Positions 8,007 to 16,132 are shown, counted from the stretch's first letter. The stretch: 44,260 nucleotides of DNA from an uncultured Thermomicrobiales bacterium (GCA_902806345.1 CADCWF010000020.1:1-44260), one strand, 5' to 3'. Translations and numbers: made by a program. Notes: generated from the letters alone by a model not told the origin.

Positions 8007-9851
8007 TTGGGCCCGAGTTGGTCCCTCCGCACCCGGTTCGTGCTGGTGGCCGCGGCCTGCCTGCTGCCGCTGCTCGGCCTGACCCTCTACATCTTCGTCC
8101 AGACCCTGTCGCAGGGGCGGGAGCAACTGCTCCAGGCCCAGAGCGCGACGGCCGAGGTCGTCGCCCAGGTCGTGGCCGCGACCCTCGACGAAACCGGGCG
8201 GATGCTGGACGAGGTGGCGACGGTCGAGCGCATCCGCAAGCTGGAGGCCGACGGATCGGCTGAGGTGCTGGAGCAGTTCAAGCGGGCCCGTCCCAATCTC
8301 TACGGCATGTTCCTGGTCGATGGCCAGGGAGAACTGGTCGCCTCGACGGGGTTCGACCCCGATCCGCTGCGGGCCGCGCCCTCGTTCCGCGACGCCGTCG
8401 ACCGCGCGCTGACGCTCGGCGAGCATGGCATCTCCAACGCGCTGACGACCACCGACGCCTCGATGGTCGCGCTCACCGCGCCGATCCGCCCGCGCGACGG
8501 GGAGGACGGCCAGCCCGCCGGCGCCGTCGGCGCCCTCCTCTCGGTGGACCGGCTGCGCGACACGGTGCTGCCGTTCGCCCGCGGCGATACCGTCATCGCC
8601 ATCGTCTCCCAGGGGGAGATCCTCGCCATCCAGGGTACCGGGCTGGACGAGGCGGCGCTCTCCGCGTCGCTCGCGCAACCGGTCGCCCAGGCGGTCTCCG
8701 GCGCGCTCTGGACCGAGAGCTACGCCGATGAGACGGGGCTCGAGCGACTGGCCGCTTCGGCCCCGGTGCCGGGGGTGGACTGGGCGACGCTGGTCACCCA
8801 CCCGTCGCCGGTCGCGGCGGCGCCGGGGCGGATGCTCCTCGAGCGCGGCCTGTTCGCCCTCGGCTTGGCGGCGCTGGCGACGCTGGCGCTGGTGCTGGCC
8901 CTGGGCGAGTGGATCGCCCGCCCGCTGCGCCAACTGACCGGCCAGGCCACGGCGATTCGGCAGGGCGATTTCGCCCCGCTGCCGATCCCCTCCGGCCCCG
9001 GCGAGATCCGCGAGCTCGGCGAGGCGTTCGGCGAGATGAGCGACCGCCTTGCCGTCCAGATGGGCGCTTTGGAAGCGGCCCGCGCCGCAGGCGACGCCCA
9101 GGCCGAGCAGATGCGCGAGCTGAACCGCCGCACCATCCGCCTCCAGGAGGACGAGCGGCGGCGGATCGCCGGCGACATTCACGACGCCGTCTCGCCGCTG
9201 ATCACCGGCGCCCTCTACCAGGCGAGGGCCCTCCAGTTGAGCAACGGCCACGTCCCGGCGGCCAACGGCAACGGAACCGGGCCGGACCCCGGTGGCGACG
9301 GGCTGGCCGCCATCGGCGACCTCCTGAACCGCGCCACCGACGAGCTGCACAACGTCGTCTTCGCGCTGCGGCCGCCGGACCTGGACGACCTCGGCGTCGT
9401 CGCCGCCATCGAGCGCTACATGGACCAGGTCCGTCGGGCCGGCCTCAACTGTCACCTCGAAGTCGAGGGCGAGCCACCGGCGCTGACGCCGGAGGTGCGC
9501 CTCGCCATCTACCGGATCGTCCAGGAGGCGCTCCACAACGCCCTGCGCCACGCGGCGGCCGACGATGCGGTGGTCCGGATCGAGGCAACCGAGGACCGGC
9601 TGCGGGTGACCATCCGCGACAACGGCGCCGGCTTCAACCCCGACATCGCCGCCCGCCCGACCTCCCTCGGCCTCCTGAGCATGCGGGAGCGGGCCGCCGC
9701 CATCGGCGCCAGCTTCGCGATCGCCTCCCGCCCGGGCGACGGCACCACGATCTCGGTCGAGCGGCGGATGGACCCGGAGCCGCGCGACGAGGTTGGTTTG
9801 GAGCCGGCGGCGGCGGTGCCGGTTGCGATCGGCGAAGGGGTCCCGGCGTGA
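8007..9851 (+). CDS. Membrane sensor histidine kinase, NarL/LiaS type (HisKA_3)
   Basis: Membrane-bound histidine kinase, 614 aa from a TTG at 8007. I prefer this start because GAGAGGAG sits 5 bases upstream and the protein then begins directly before the first membrane helix. An in-frame GTG at 7878 would add 43 low-complexity residues. Layout: helix about 8-31, an extracytoplasmic sensor region about 32-280 (MFLVDGQGELVASTGF looks Cache/PAS-like), helix about 281-300, HAMP about 301-353, then HisKA_3 with ERRRIAGDIHDAVSPL and the phosphorylated His at residue 392. The HATPase domain shows N-box EALHNALRHA (507-516) and DNGAGF (538-543). Its stop overlaps the GTG of its response regulator. 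Confidence 0.93.
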   Translation: MGPSWSLRTRFVLVAAACLLPLLGLTLYIFVQTLSQGREQLLQAQSATAEVVAQVVAATLDETGRMLDEVATVERIRKLEADGSAEVLEQFKRARPNLYGMFLVDGQGELVASTGFDPDPLRAAPSFRDAVDRALTLGEHGISNALTTTDASMVALTAPIRPRDGEDGQPAGAVGALLSVDRLRDTVLPFARGDTVIAIVSQGEILAIQGTGLDEAALSASLAQPVAQAVSGALWTESYADETGLERLAASAPVPGVDWATLVTHPSPVAAAPGRMLLERGLFALGLAALATLALVLALGEWIARPLRQLTGQATAIRQGDFAPLPIPSGPGEIRELGEAFGEMSDRLAVQMGALEAARAAGDAQAEQMRELNRRTIRLQEDERRRIAGDIHDAVSPLITGALYQARALQLSNGHVPAANGNGTGPDPGGDGLAAIGDLLNRATDELHNVVFALRPPDLDDLGVVAAIERYMDQVRRAGLNCHLEVEGEPPALTPEVRLAIYRIVQEALHNALRHAAADDAVVRIEATEDRLRVTIRDNGAGFNPDIAARPTSLGLLSMRERAAAIGASFAIASRPGDGTTISVERRMDPEPRDEVGLEPAAAVPVAIGEGVPA

Positions 9852-10492
9852 TCTCGGTGCTGCTGGTCGACGACCATCCCGTCGTCATCGAGGGGCTGCG
9901 CAAGGTGCTGGCGACGGCGCCGGATATCGGCGTCACCGGCGAGGCGCACGACGCCTCCGGCGCTCTGGAGCGGGCGCGGACGCTGAAACCGGACGTCATC
10001 CTCCTCGACCTCCGGATGCCCGGCGCCAGCGGCGTCCAGGCGGTCCGCCGCTTGCGCGACGGAGAGGCGGACGGGACCGGACCGGCGGTGATCATCCTCA
10101 CCTCCTACGGCGACCAGGCCTACGTCCGCCAGGCGCTGGAAGCGGGCGCCGACGGTTACCTGCTGAAGTCGACGCCGCCGGAGGCGCTGATCGCGGCGAT
10201 CCGCGCGGCCGCCCGGGGCCGCCGTCAGCTCAGCCCGGAGCTGCTCGACGGGGTGCTCCAGGAGTTCGGCGGCCTGGCCCGGGAGCAGACCCACCGCACG
10301 GCCGACCTCTCGCCCGAGGACCTCGAGATCCTCCGCCGGGCCAGCCAGGGCGCGACCAACCGGGAGATCGGGGCGGGCACCGGCCGCACCGAGGTCGCGG
10401 TCAAGAAGCGGCTCCAGATCATCTTCGACAAGCTTGGAGCGGTCGACCGCGCTCACGCCGTCGCCGAGGCGATCCGCCGGGGGCTGATCTAG
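9848..10492 (+). CDS. Response regulator, NarL/FixJ family
   Basis: DNA-binding response regulator (214 aa) and cognate partner of the kinase just upstream. The GTG start overlaps the kinase stop by four bases. The receiver domain has the acidic pair DD at residues 8-9, the phospho-acceptor Asp54 in ILLDLRMPG, and the conserved Lys in YLLKSTPP. After a linker the LuxR-type helix-turn-helix follows: DLSPEDLEILRRASQGATNREIGAGTGRTEVAVKKRLQIIFDKLG. The recognition helix is unusual for the family (EVAVKKRLQIIF instead of the common TVKNHLSNIF pattern). A perfect 16-bp inverted repeat follows the stop codon. Confidence 0.94.
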   Translation: MISVLLVDDHPVVIEGLRKVLATAPDIGVTGEAHDASGALERARTLKPDVILLDLRMPGASGVQAVRRLRDGEADGTGPAVIILTSYGDQAYVRQALEAGADGYLLKSTPPEALIAAIRAAARGRRQLSPELLDGVLQEFGGLAREQTHRTADLSPEDLEILRRASQGATNREIGAGTGRTEVAVKKRLQIIFDKLGAVDRAHAVAEAIRRGLI

Positions 10493-10495
10493 TCG

Positions 10496-10535
10496 GAGAC
10501 GAGGAGACGAGCGTACTCCCTCGTCTCCTCGTCTC
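10496..10535 (+). terminator. Perfect 16-bp inverted repeat after the two-component operon
   Basis: The arm at 10496-10511 (GAGACGAGGAGACGAG) is exactly complementary to 10520-10535, with an 8-nt loop. It begins three bases after the response-regulator stop. There is no T run after it, so it may act as a rho-independent-like stop without U-tract, as an mRNA-stabilising hairpin, or as a member of a genomic repeat family. Confidence 0.6.
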
Positions 10536-10957
10536 AAGAGCCGGCTCTACCGTGCCCCCGGCCGTATCCGAACGGGCCGGGTGGCGGCGGTCGGGGGCAC
10601 TACCATTCGAGTGTCCCGGTGCCAGCGTGGCACTGGGGTCGAACCGACAACGGTTCCCGCCCGCGCCGCTAGCCACGGCGCGGAGTCCCTTCCCTCCCCG
10701 AGGCGACGGCCGCGCGGGCGCCATCCCGCCGGCGCGGCCCACCCTCCTCCACCCGAACGCCCAGAACCGACTCGTTCGTTGTTGATGCCGGGTGCGCGCT
10801 TGCCCAACCGGGTGGCCGTGCCCGGCATCGGTGCGCTTCCCGACCTCTTGGCGTCATCCGCGCCACCGACGGTAGAGCCGCCGGGCACCGAACATGCGTG
10901 CCCGCGGCACCGGCGCACCCGCGTCCGCATTTGCCATCGTCGCCAGGGAGACAGCGC
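10536..10957. other. Gap without recognised gene (leader of htrA-like gene)
   Basis: About 420 bp with no convincing CDS. Two small hairpins are visible: 10619-10633 (GTGCCA/TGGCAC) and 10641-10656 (GAACCG/CGGTTC with a 4-nt loop). The stretch presumably holds the promoter of the protease gene, but no clear -35/-10 pair was seen. Confidence 0.5.
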
Positions 10958-12088
10958 GTGGAACAGAAACCGACGATCCAGCCCCGAACGGTCCTCGCCA
11001 GCGCCGGCCTCGTCGGGGCGACTGTGGCCCTGGTGGTGGGCATCAACGCTGCCATCCCCGGCCTCCTCCCGGCGAGTGGCGGCGGCTTCGCCCAAGGGAC
11101 GACCGAGACCGCGGCCGGGCCGGCGATCGACGCCGTCGCCGTGGCCGAACGGGTCTCGCCGGCGGTCGTCAGCGTGATCAACCTCCAAACTTCGGGCTTC
11201 GGCGGCGAGCCGGCGACCGTCGAGCCGGACGACGAGGGGTTCCCCGTGCCGCCCCAGGAGCGGGGCGCCGGCACCGGCTTCATCGTCGACGACCAGGGCC
11301 ACGTGGTCACCAACGCCCACGTCGTCGACGGCGGCACCGAGTTCCGGGTCATTTTGTTCGACGGCGAGGAGCGCGAGGCCGAGCTCGTCGGGGCGGACCC
11401 GGTGGCCGACCTGGCGGTGGTCCGGATCGACGGCGACCTGCCGGCGATCATCGCCCTGGGCGATTCGGACGCGCTGCGGGTCGGCCAGCCGGTTCTGGCG
11501 GTCGGCTCGCCCCTCGGGGCCTTCACCAACACCGTCACCCAGGGGATCGTCAGCGCGCTCGGGCGCACCTACCCGCAGTTAGGCACCTACACCAACCTGG
11601 TCCAGCACGACGCGGCGATCAACCCCGGAAACTCCGGCGGCCCGCTCATCGACGCCAACGGCGACGTGGTCGGCGTCAACACCCTCGGCATCCCGGAGGC
11701 CCAGGGGCTCTTCTTCGCGATCCCGTCCAACTCGGTCGCGAACGTGAGCCAGGAGTTGATCGCCGAAGGCGCCGTCGTCTACCCCTACTTCGGCGTGACG
11801 ACCCAACCGTTGACCAACGACTTGGCCGCCGAACTTGGCGTCGACCTCGACTTCGGCGCGGTGGTCATCGACGAGGCGGCTCCCGGGTCGCCGGCCGAGG
11901 CAGCGGGCATCCAGGCGGACGACGTGATCGTGGCGCTCGACGACAACCGGATCGACCGCGACACGCCCTTCGTCGAGGTGCTCTTCGAGTACGAGCCGGG
12001 CGACACCGTCCAGGCGACGGTCCAGCGCGGCACCGACCAGCTAACCCTCCCGGTAACGCTGGGCGAGCGGCCCGAGGACCTGGAGTAG
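10958..12088 (+). CDS. HtrA/DegP-like trypsin-family serine protease with PDZ domain
   Basis: Membrane-anchored S1C protease of 376 aa. The start is the GTG at 10958, with AGGGAG seven bases upstream. A single N-terminal anchor or signal segment lies at about residues 11-35. The protease domain (about 58-265) shows the full triad: His121 in TNAHVVDGG, Asp151 in DPVADLAVV and Ser226 in NPGNSGGPL. One C-terminal PDZ domain (about 275-370) contains APGSPAEAAGIQADDVIVALD. Family role is degradation or chaperoning of damaged envelope proteins. Its position behind a two-component system suggests envelope-stress control, which is an inference. Confidence 0.94.
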   Translation: MEQKPTIQPRTVLASAGLVGATVALVVGINAAIPGLLPASGGGFAQGTTETAAGPAIDAVAVAERVSPAVVSVINLQTSGFGGEPATVEPDDEGFPVPPQERGAGTGFIVDDQGHVVTNAHVVDGGTEFRVILFDGEEREAELVGADPVADLAVVRIDGDLPAIIALGDSDALRVGQPVLAVGSPLGAFTNTVTQGIVSALGRTYPQLGTYTNLVQHDAAINPGNSGGPLIDANGDVVGVNTLGIPEAQGLFFAIPSNSVANVSQELIAEGAVVYPYFGVTTQPLTNDLAAELGVDLDFGAVVIDEAAPGSPAEAAGIQADDVIVALDDNRIDRDTPFVEVLFEYEPGDTVQATVQRGTDQLTLPVTLGERPEDLE

Positions 12089-12173
12089 GCGGCGCTCGGG
12101 AGGGTTCCTCGGCCGCCTTCGATCGGCGCTCGTCGGCCGCGATTTCCCGACCGGTTTCGGATCGAGCGCGAAG

Positions 12174-12200
12174 CGCCCCGGCGGGAACTCCGCCGGGGCG
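12174..12200 (+). terminator. GC-rich 11-bp hairpin downstream of the protease gene
   Basis: CGCCCCGGCGG at 12174-12184 pairs perfectly with 12190-12200 around a 5-nt loop (GAACT). It is followed by TCGTCGTCC but no T run. It lies 85 bp after the protease stop and shares its CCGGGGCGTCGTCC 3' side with the hairpin at 12901-12932. Confidence 0.6.
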
Positions 12201-12645
12201 TCGTCGTCCGCGAGGAGGCACGAGCGCGCTCCCTCGCGGTGGCGCCGGGTAACCGCGAGCCGGCCGTTGAAGATGAGCCGGCGTCCCGTGGGATCGAGGT
12301 TGGCGGCGCCGCGCACCTTGCCGGCGCCGAAGACGCGGCGGAAGCGGCGGATTTCGTTGTCGACTCGGGAGGTGCCCCGGAAGTGGGAACCGCCGTCGTC
12401 CCGGACAACCTGCTTGGCGGCACCCATGACGTCGATTGTGTCGCCGACGGTAGCTTCCCGCCCCTTGGACTCGGACGTCGGCTGGGGACGCCCACGCCGG
12501 GCGTGGTTCCCGGGCGGGAGCGGACCGTCGCGAGTGAGACGGAATCCGGTGGATTGGTAGGGCGACGATCGGACGCCGGAAGATCCCTTCCCACGCCCGT
12601 TGGAGGGGCAGGGGAGGGAGCCTCCGCGACGCCAACGGCCGCCAG

Positions 12646-12680
12646 TCAACCGGATCTCGCATGATGCGAGATCCGGTTGA
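12646..12680. repeat. 35-nt near-perfect palindrome
   Basis: The 17-nt arm at 12646-12662 (TCAACCGGATCTCGCAT) is the exact reverse complement of 12664-12680, with a single central base. It has no T tract and is far from any start codon. It could be a dyad operator, a site for a dimeric protein, a mobile-element end or a very tight RNA hairpin. Confidence 0.7.
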
Positions 12681-12769
12681 AGCGCGATACCGGAATGGCG
12701 AGCGGACCGCCTCTCGCTTAAGGCGATTGCCTCATCAGGTGAGGATGCCGGAGGTGACCGTCCTCGGAC

Positions 12770-12863
12770 CCATTGACGGCGCTTCGTGGCTTCGGCCCGG
12801 CCATTGATGGCCGGGCCTCGGACCGCCAGAGTCCGGGTTGAAAAGGGCATCCGCCGTCAATGG
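12770..12863. repeat. Nested hairpins: 12-bp outer and 11-bp inner inverted repeats
   Basis: CCATTGACGGCG at 12770-12781 is the exact reverse complement of 12852-12863. Inside it, GGCCCGGCCAT at 12794-12804 pairs with 12807-12817 across 2 nt. Together they describe a stem with an internal stem-loop, which could be a folded RNA element; no known family was recognised. Confidence 0.5.
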
Positions 12864-12900
12864 AGCGGCTTCGGGGGTGGGGGCTTGGGGTCGAACACGG

Positions 12901-12932
12901 CGACGCCCCGGTGGGGGAACACCGGGGCGTCG
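12901..12932 (-). terminator. 13-bp perfect hairpin downstream of the surface-protein gene
   Basis: CGACGCCCCGGTG at 12901-12913 pairs perfectly with 12920-12932 around a 6-nt loop. It lies 54 bp beyond the stop of the minus-strand surface protein, so it is a likely terminator for it. It can serve in either direction. Confidence 0.6.
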
Positions 12933-12985
12933 TCCGTTCGGGTGGCGGGGGCGCCGGGTTCGGACGGTGCCCCCGCCGTTGTCCG

Positions 12986-13966
12986 CTAGAGGGAGCGGCG
13001 CCGGGTGGCGACCGCGCCGGCCGCCACCGCCAGGGCGCCGGCCGCGAGGCCGACCGCCGGGGCGCCCGCGACGCCGACGCCCGTGGCGGGAACAGCCCGC
13101 ACCTCGGGCGCACGGCCCGGCCGATCGACCCGACCCGGCGTGACGATGACCTTGCCCGGCTTGTCGCAGCAGACCGGCTTGATGGGCTTCTCTGGGACCG
13201 GCTTGACCGGGACCGGCTTGATCGGCTTCTCCGGGACCGGCTTCTCGGGCACCGGCTTCTCGGGCACCGGCTGGCCGGTCACCGTGTCACCGACCGAAAT
13301 GACGTTGCCGGCGTTGCCGCCGGAGTTGATGTCGCCGAGGCTGACCGCGCCGCCGTTGGCCGCGGCGTTGGCCGAGCCGCCGTTGCCGACGCTGGAGATG
13401 GAGCCACCGTTGCCGGCGCTGCCGCCGTTGGCCGCGACGTTGTTGTCGCCGCCGGAGGCGTCGGCGATCGCCGTCCCGCCGTCGGCGCTGACGCTGATGT
13501 TGGTCTCGTTGACCACCTCGCCGCCGCTCACCGACACGGCCGGGACGCCGTCGCAGAGGTTGCCGTCGAAGGTGTCGCCGACGGCGATGCCGGTGCCGGC
13601 GTTGCCGCCGGAGTTGACGTCCTGGACGCCGATCGCGCCGCCGTTGGCCCCGGCGTTCGCGCCGCCGCCGTTGCCGGCCGCCGCGGTGCCGCCGTCGTTG
13701 CCCGGCAGGGCGACGTTGGTGTCGCCGCCGGAGGCGTCGGCGACGCCGGTGCCGCCGTTTGCGCTCAGGTCGAGGTTGGTGGTGTTGGTCATGGTGCCGG
13801 CGTCGATGACGACGGCCGGGGTGCTCTTGCATTCCGCCTGCGCGACCGGCTGGGCCGGCGGCTTGGCGTTTGCCTCGGCCCCGGGCGCGGCGGCGAACAG
13901 ACCGCCCCCCAGCACGAGTGCCGCGATGCCTAGCCGCAGCGGGGCGGCAGACCAGGATGGCGACAT
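12986..13966 (-). CDS. Secreted Gly/Asn-rich repeat surface protein with sortase-like VPATG tail
   Basis: Exported surface protein of 326 aa, family not recognised. Start is the ATG at 13966 behind GAGGAGAGGGAAG. A signal peptide covers residues 1-33. Two homologous modules follow, about 46-137 and 138-231, each with a PAV...N-x-T-N start, an ADASGGD block, an ANGGA block and a D-x-NSGGNAG-x block ending in VGDT. This looks like a recent tandem duplication of a Gly/Asn-rich, beta-roll-like unit. A Pro/Lys linker (about 232-265) built from PVPEKP repeats then leads to CC, VPATG at 292-296, a hydrophobic segment at about 298-320 and TRRRSL. That architecture matches wall-spanning proteins with a sorting signal; whether a sortase cuts it is inference. 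Confidence 0.8.
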   Translation of the reverse strand: MSPSWSAAPLRLGIAALVLGGGLFAAAPGAEANAKPPAQPVAQAECKSTPAVVIDAGTMTNTTNLDLSANGGTGVADASGGDTNVALPGNDGGTAAAGNGGGANAGANGGAIGVQDVNSGGNAGTGIAVGDTFDGNLCDGVPAVSVSGGEVVNETNISVSADGGTAIADASGGDNNVAANGGSAGNGGSISSVGNGGSANAAANGGAVSLGDINSGGNAGNVISVGDTVTGQPVPEKPVPEKPVPEKPIKPVPVKPVPEKPIKPVCCDKPGKVIVTPGRVDRPGRAPEVRAVPATGVGVAGAPAVGLAAGALAVAAGAVATRRRSL

Positions 13967-14426
13967 CTTCCCTCTCCTCTTCCCCCCGGTCCGCGCGGAC
14001 CGGCCGTCGCGGTCGGTTGCCCGGGGAGCGATCCCTCCCGCGGCGCGGCCCCGGCGGCGACCGCCCTGGCCTGCGGGGGCCATGGCGCGCGTCCGGGGTC
14101 CCTTCCCGCAGCCGGCCGCCACGCCCGTGGTTGCCGGCACCATCCTCTACGCGCGGAGCCGGGAATTGGTTACGCCGGGGCAGGGAGATCGGTCACCTTT
14201 TTGGGGCAGGACCGATGAGAACCTCAGCGGCGACGGACTTGGGGGGCGCTGGGCGCGTCGGCGGGGTGTCGGGGGAGGCGGCGCAGAGGCGGCACCACGG
14301 GGTGTCTGGCGGCGCTCGCGGTTCGTTCCCGTCCAACGGCGAACGGGGTCAAGGGTGGCTTGCCGCCGTCGCGGGGGCGTGCGACAACGCGGCGGGGAAT
14401 GACGATGGGAGACCCCGGAGGGAGCG
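13967..14426. other. Divergent intergenic region, nothing recognised
   Basis: About 460 bp between the divergent surface-protein and HipA-like genes. It should contain both promoters. No RNA gene, long hairpin or convincing -35/-10 pair was found. Confidence 0.4.
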
Positions 14427-15227
14427 ATGCTGCGGGTCGTCACCGCGACGAGGTACGTCGTCCCCTTGCGGGAGGGCGGGTCCTTGCCGGGCGTGGTCGA
14501 AGCGGACGACGACGGGCTCTACGTCGTCAAGTTCCGCGGCGCCGGCCAGGGTCCGAAAGCGCTGGTGGCGGAGGTCATCGCCGGCGAGGTCGGGCGGGCG
14601 CTCGGGTTGCCGGTGCCGGAGTTGGTCGGCGTCGAAGTCGACCCGGCGCTCGTCGCCGGCGAGGCCGACCCCGAGATCCAGGAGTTGCTCGAGCGCTCCC
14701 CCGGCCTCAACCTGGGCATGGACTTCCTGCCGGGGTCGCTGCCGTTCGGCAACCCCGAGGCGGCGGGGTTATCCCCGGAGCTGGCGGCCGATGTCGTCTG
14801 GTTCGACGCGCTCGTCGCCAACGTCGACCGCACCCCCCGCAATCCCAACTTGCTGCTCTGGCACCGCCGCCTCTGGTTGATCGACCACGGTGCCGCGCTC
14901 TACCAGCACCACGGCTGGAGCGGCGCCCCCGCGGAAACGGCGGAGGGAGCGCGCGGCCGCTTCCCGGCGATCCGCACCCACGTCCTGCTCGCCGCCGCCG
15001 GATCGGTGGCCGAAGCGGACGCGCGCCTCGCCCCGATGCTGGACGGCGCGGCGATCCGCCGGATCGTCCGGCTGGTGCCGGATGTATGGCTCGACGGCGT
15101 CGGCCCGTTCGCGACCGCCGATGGGCACCGATCGGCCTACGAAGCCTACTTGGCCGCTCGCCTGGCGCCGCCACGGGCGTGGGTGGCCGAGGCGGAGGCG
15201 GCGCGCCAGGGAGCGACCGGTGGCTGA
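14427..15227 (+). CDS. HipA-like kinase family protein
   Basis: 266-aa protein of the short HipA-like kinase family that lacks the N-terminal HipA domain. Visible kinase features are the VVKFRGAGQGPKALVAEVIAGEVGRALGLPVPEL nucleotide-binding block (residues about 33-66), the catalytic-type NVDRTPRNPNLLLWHRRLWLIDHGAAL segment (NxDR, NPN, IDHG) and a helical C-terminal half. GGAGGGAG stands just before the ATG. It overlaps the DUF3037 gene by 8 bp, the standard partner of this family. In true HipA the target is glutamyl-tRNA synthetase; the substrate of this short type is not known to me. Confidence 0.85.
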   Translation: MLRVVTATRYVVPLREGGSLPGVVEADDDGLYVVKFRGAGQGPKALVAEVIAGEVGRALGLPVPELVGVEVDPALVAGEADPEIQELLERSPGLNLGMDFLPGSLPFGNPEAAGLSPELAADVVWFDALVANVDRTPRNPNLLLWHRRLWLIDHGAALYQHHGWSGAPAETAEGARGRFPAIRTHVLLAAAGSVAEADARLAPMLDGAAIRRIVRLVPDVWLDGVGPFATADGHRSAYEAYLAARLAPPRAWVAEAEAARQGATGG

Positions 15228-15771
15228 TCCAGAGGCCGCGCGGGCGGACCCGGTATCCGACATCGGGTGGTCACCGCCGGCCCGTCTTGGGGACCCCCTC
15301 CCGATGCGCGGGGGCCGGGAGCCCGGCCCCAGAGGCACCCCCGACGCAACCAGCCGGAGCTCGCAGGAGGGCGACCAGGAGCGGGAGCGGGCGGCCTACG
15401 CCTACGCCGTGATCCGCTTGGTGCCGCGAGTGGAGCGGGGCGAGTGCCTCAACGTCGGCGTCGTCCTCTTCTGCCGGGCGCGCCGCTTCCTCGGGGCGCG
15501 GACGCTGCTCGACGAGGCGCGGCTGCGGGCATTCGCGCCGGGGCTCGACCCGGAGACGGTGGCGCCCCACCTGGAGGCGATCGAGCTGGTGGCGGCGGGC
15601 GACCCGGCCGGCGGGCCAATGGCGCGGCTGCCGGCGTCGGAGCGGTTCGGCTGGCTGGTGGCGCCGACCAGTACGATCCTCCAGCCGGGTCCGGTCCACG
15701 GCGGCGCCAGCGCCGACCCGGCCGCGACGCTGGCGCGGCTGTTCGACAAGCTGGTGGCGCCGCCGGGGTAA
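15220..15771 (+). CDS. DUF3037 domain protein, partner of HipA-like kinase
   Basis: 183-aa protein whose core YAYAVIRLVPRVERGECLNVGVVLFC is the DUF3037 signature. The start used is the GTG at 15220, inside the end of the kinase gene, with AGGGAG about seven bases upstream. The first 60 residues are then low-complexity and disordered. A downstream ATG at 15304 is a possible alternative and would give a more typical length. The overlapping arrangement implies a two-protein unit; the molecular role of DUF3037 is not established. Confidence 0.82.
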   Translation: MADPEAARADPVSDIGWSPPARLGDPLPMRGGREPGPRGTPDATSRSSQEGDQERERAAYAYAVIRLVPRVERGECLNVGVVLFCRARRFLGARTLLDEARLRAFAPGLDPETVAPHLEAIELVAAGDPAGGPMARLPASERFGWLVAPTSTILQPGPVHGGASADPAATLARLFDKLVAPPG

Positions 15772-16052
15772 TGGGGGGAGCGGCGACCCGCGGTCAGTGC
15801 GCGGGAGCGGGGACTAGGTTGGCGGCCGGGAGGCGACGCCGACGACCGGAGGCCGGATGGGCTGGCGGCTCGGGGCGGCGCCGGCAGCGGCCATCGTCCG
15901 GCACGTGCTCCCGCAACCTCGGCCACGCGGGGGACGCGGCATCGGCCGCCGCGGGTCGGGTCCGGTGCGGCCGCGAAACCGGCATCGGTGCAGGCGGAAT
16001 CGCCCCGTAGGGGGCGGGCGGAGTTCGAGGCGGCGGTCGCGACGGTGCATCG

Positions 16053-16094
16053 CGCCATCCTCCCGCAACGCCGCGGGCATGCGGGAGGATGGCG
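16053..16094. terminator. 15-bp perfect hairpin between convergent genes
   Basis: CGCCATCCTCCCGCA at 16053-16067 pairs exactly with 16080-16094 around a 12-nt loop. It lies between the DUF3037 gene (+) and the DUF3105 gene (-), and can stop transcription from both sides. No T run is present. Confidence 0.65.
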
Positions 16095-16120
16095 GAGGAC
16101 GGGGACAGGGAGAGGGGTTA

Positions 16121-16132
16121 GGGGTGAGGGCT
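16121..16132 (+). repeat. Interspersed element core GGGGTGAGGGCT, copy 1
   Basis: Exact 12-nt word, also present at 29593-29604 (reverse) and 43254-43265, always between genes. Here it follows GGGAGAGGGGTTA, resembling the decayed GAGAGGGTTAGGGGTGAGGGC repeats seen in many bacterial intergenic regions. Confidence 0.5.

Larger units (their letters stand above)
12089..12985. other. Gene-poor, hairpin-rich intergenic region
   Basis: About 900 bp between the protease (+) and a surface protein (-). It carries at least four strong palindromes, listed separately. A minus-strand frame at 12041-12427 (128 aa, starting MGAAKQVVRDDGG) has GC-rich third positions. It lacks an SD, overlaps the 3' end of the protease gene and would run through the hairpin at 12174-12200, so I do not call it a gene. 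Confidence 0.6.

Noticed and set aside
10619..10660. Two small hairpins with GGTTCGACCCC-like text (reverse strand) suggesting a tRNA
   Set aside because: No cloverleaf, acceptor stem or anticodon arm of correct spacing could be assembled.
12041..12427. Minus-strand 128-aa frame starting MGAAKQVVRDDGG
   Set aside because: Codon bias is suggestive, but there is no SD, it overlaps the end of the protease gene and it is crossed by a strong hairpin. It could not be supported as a gene.
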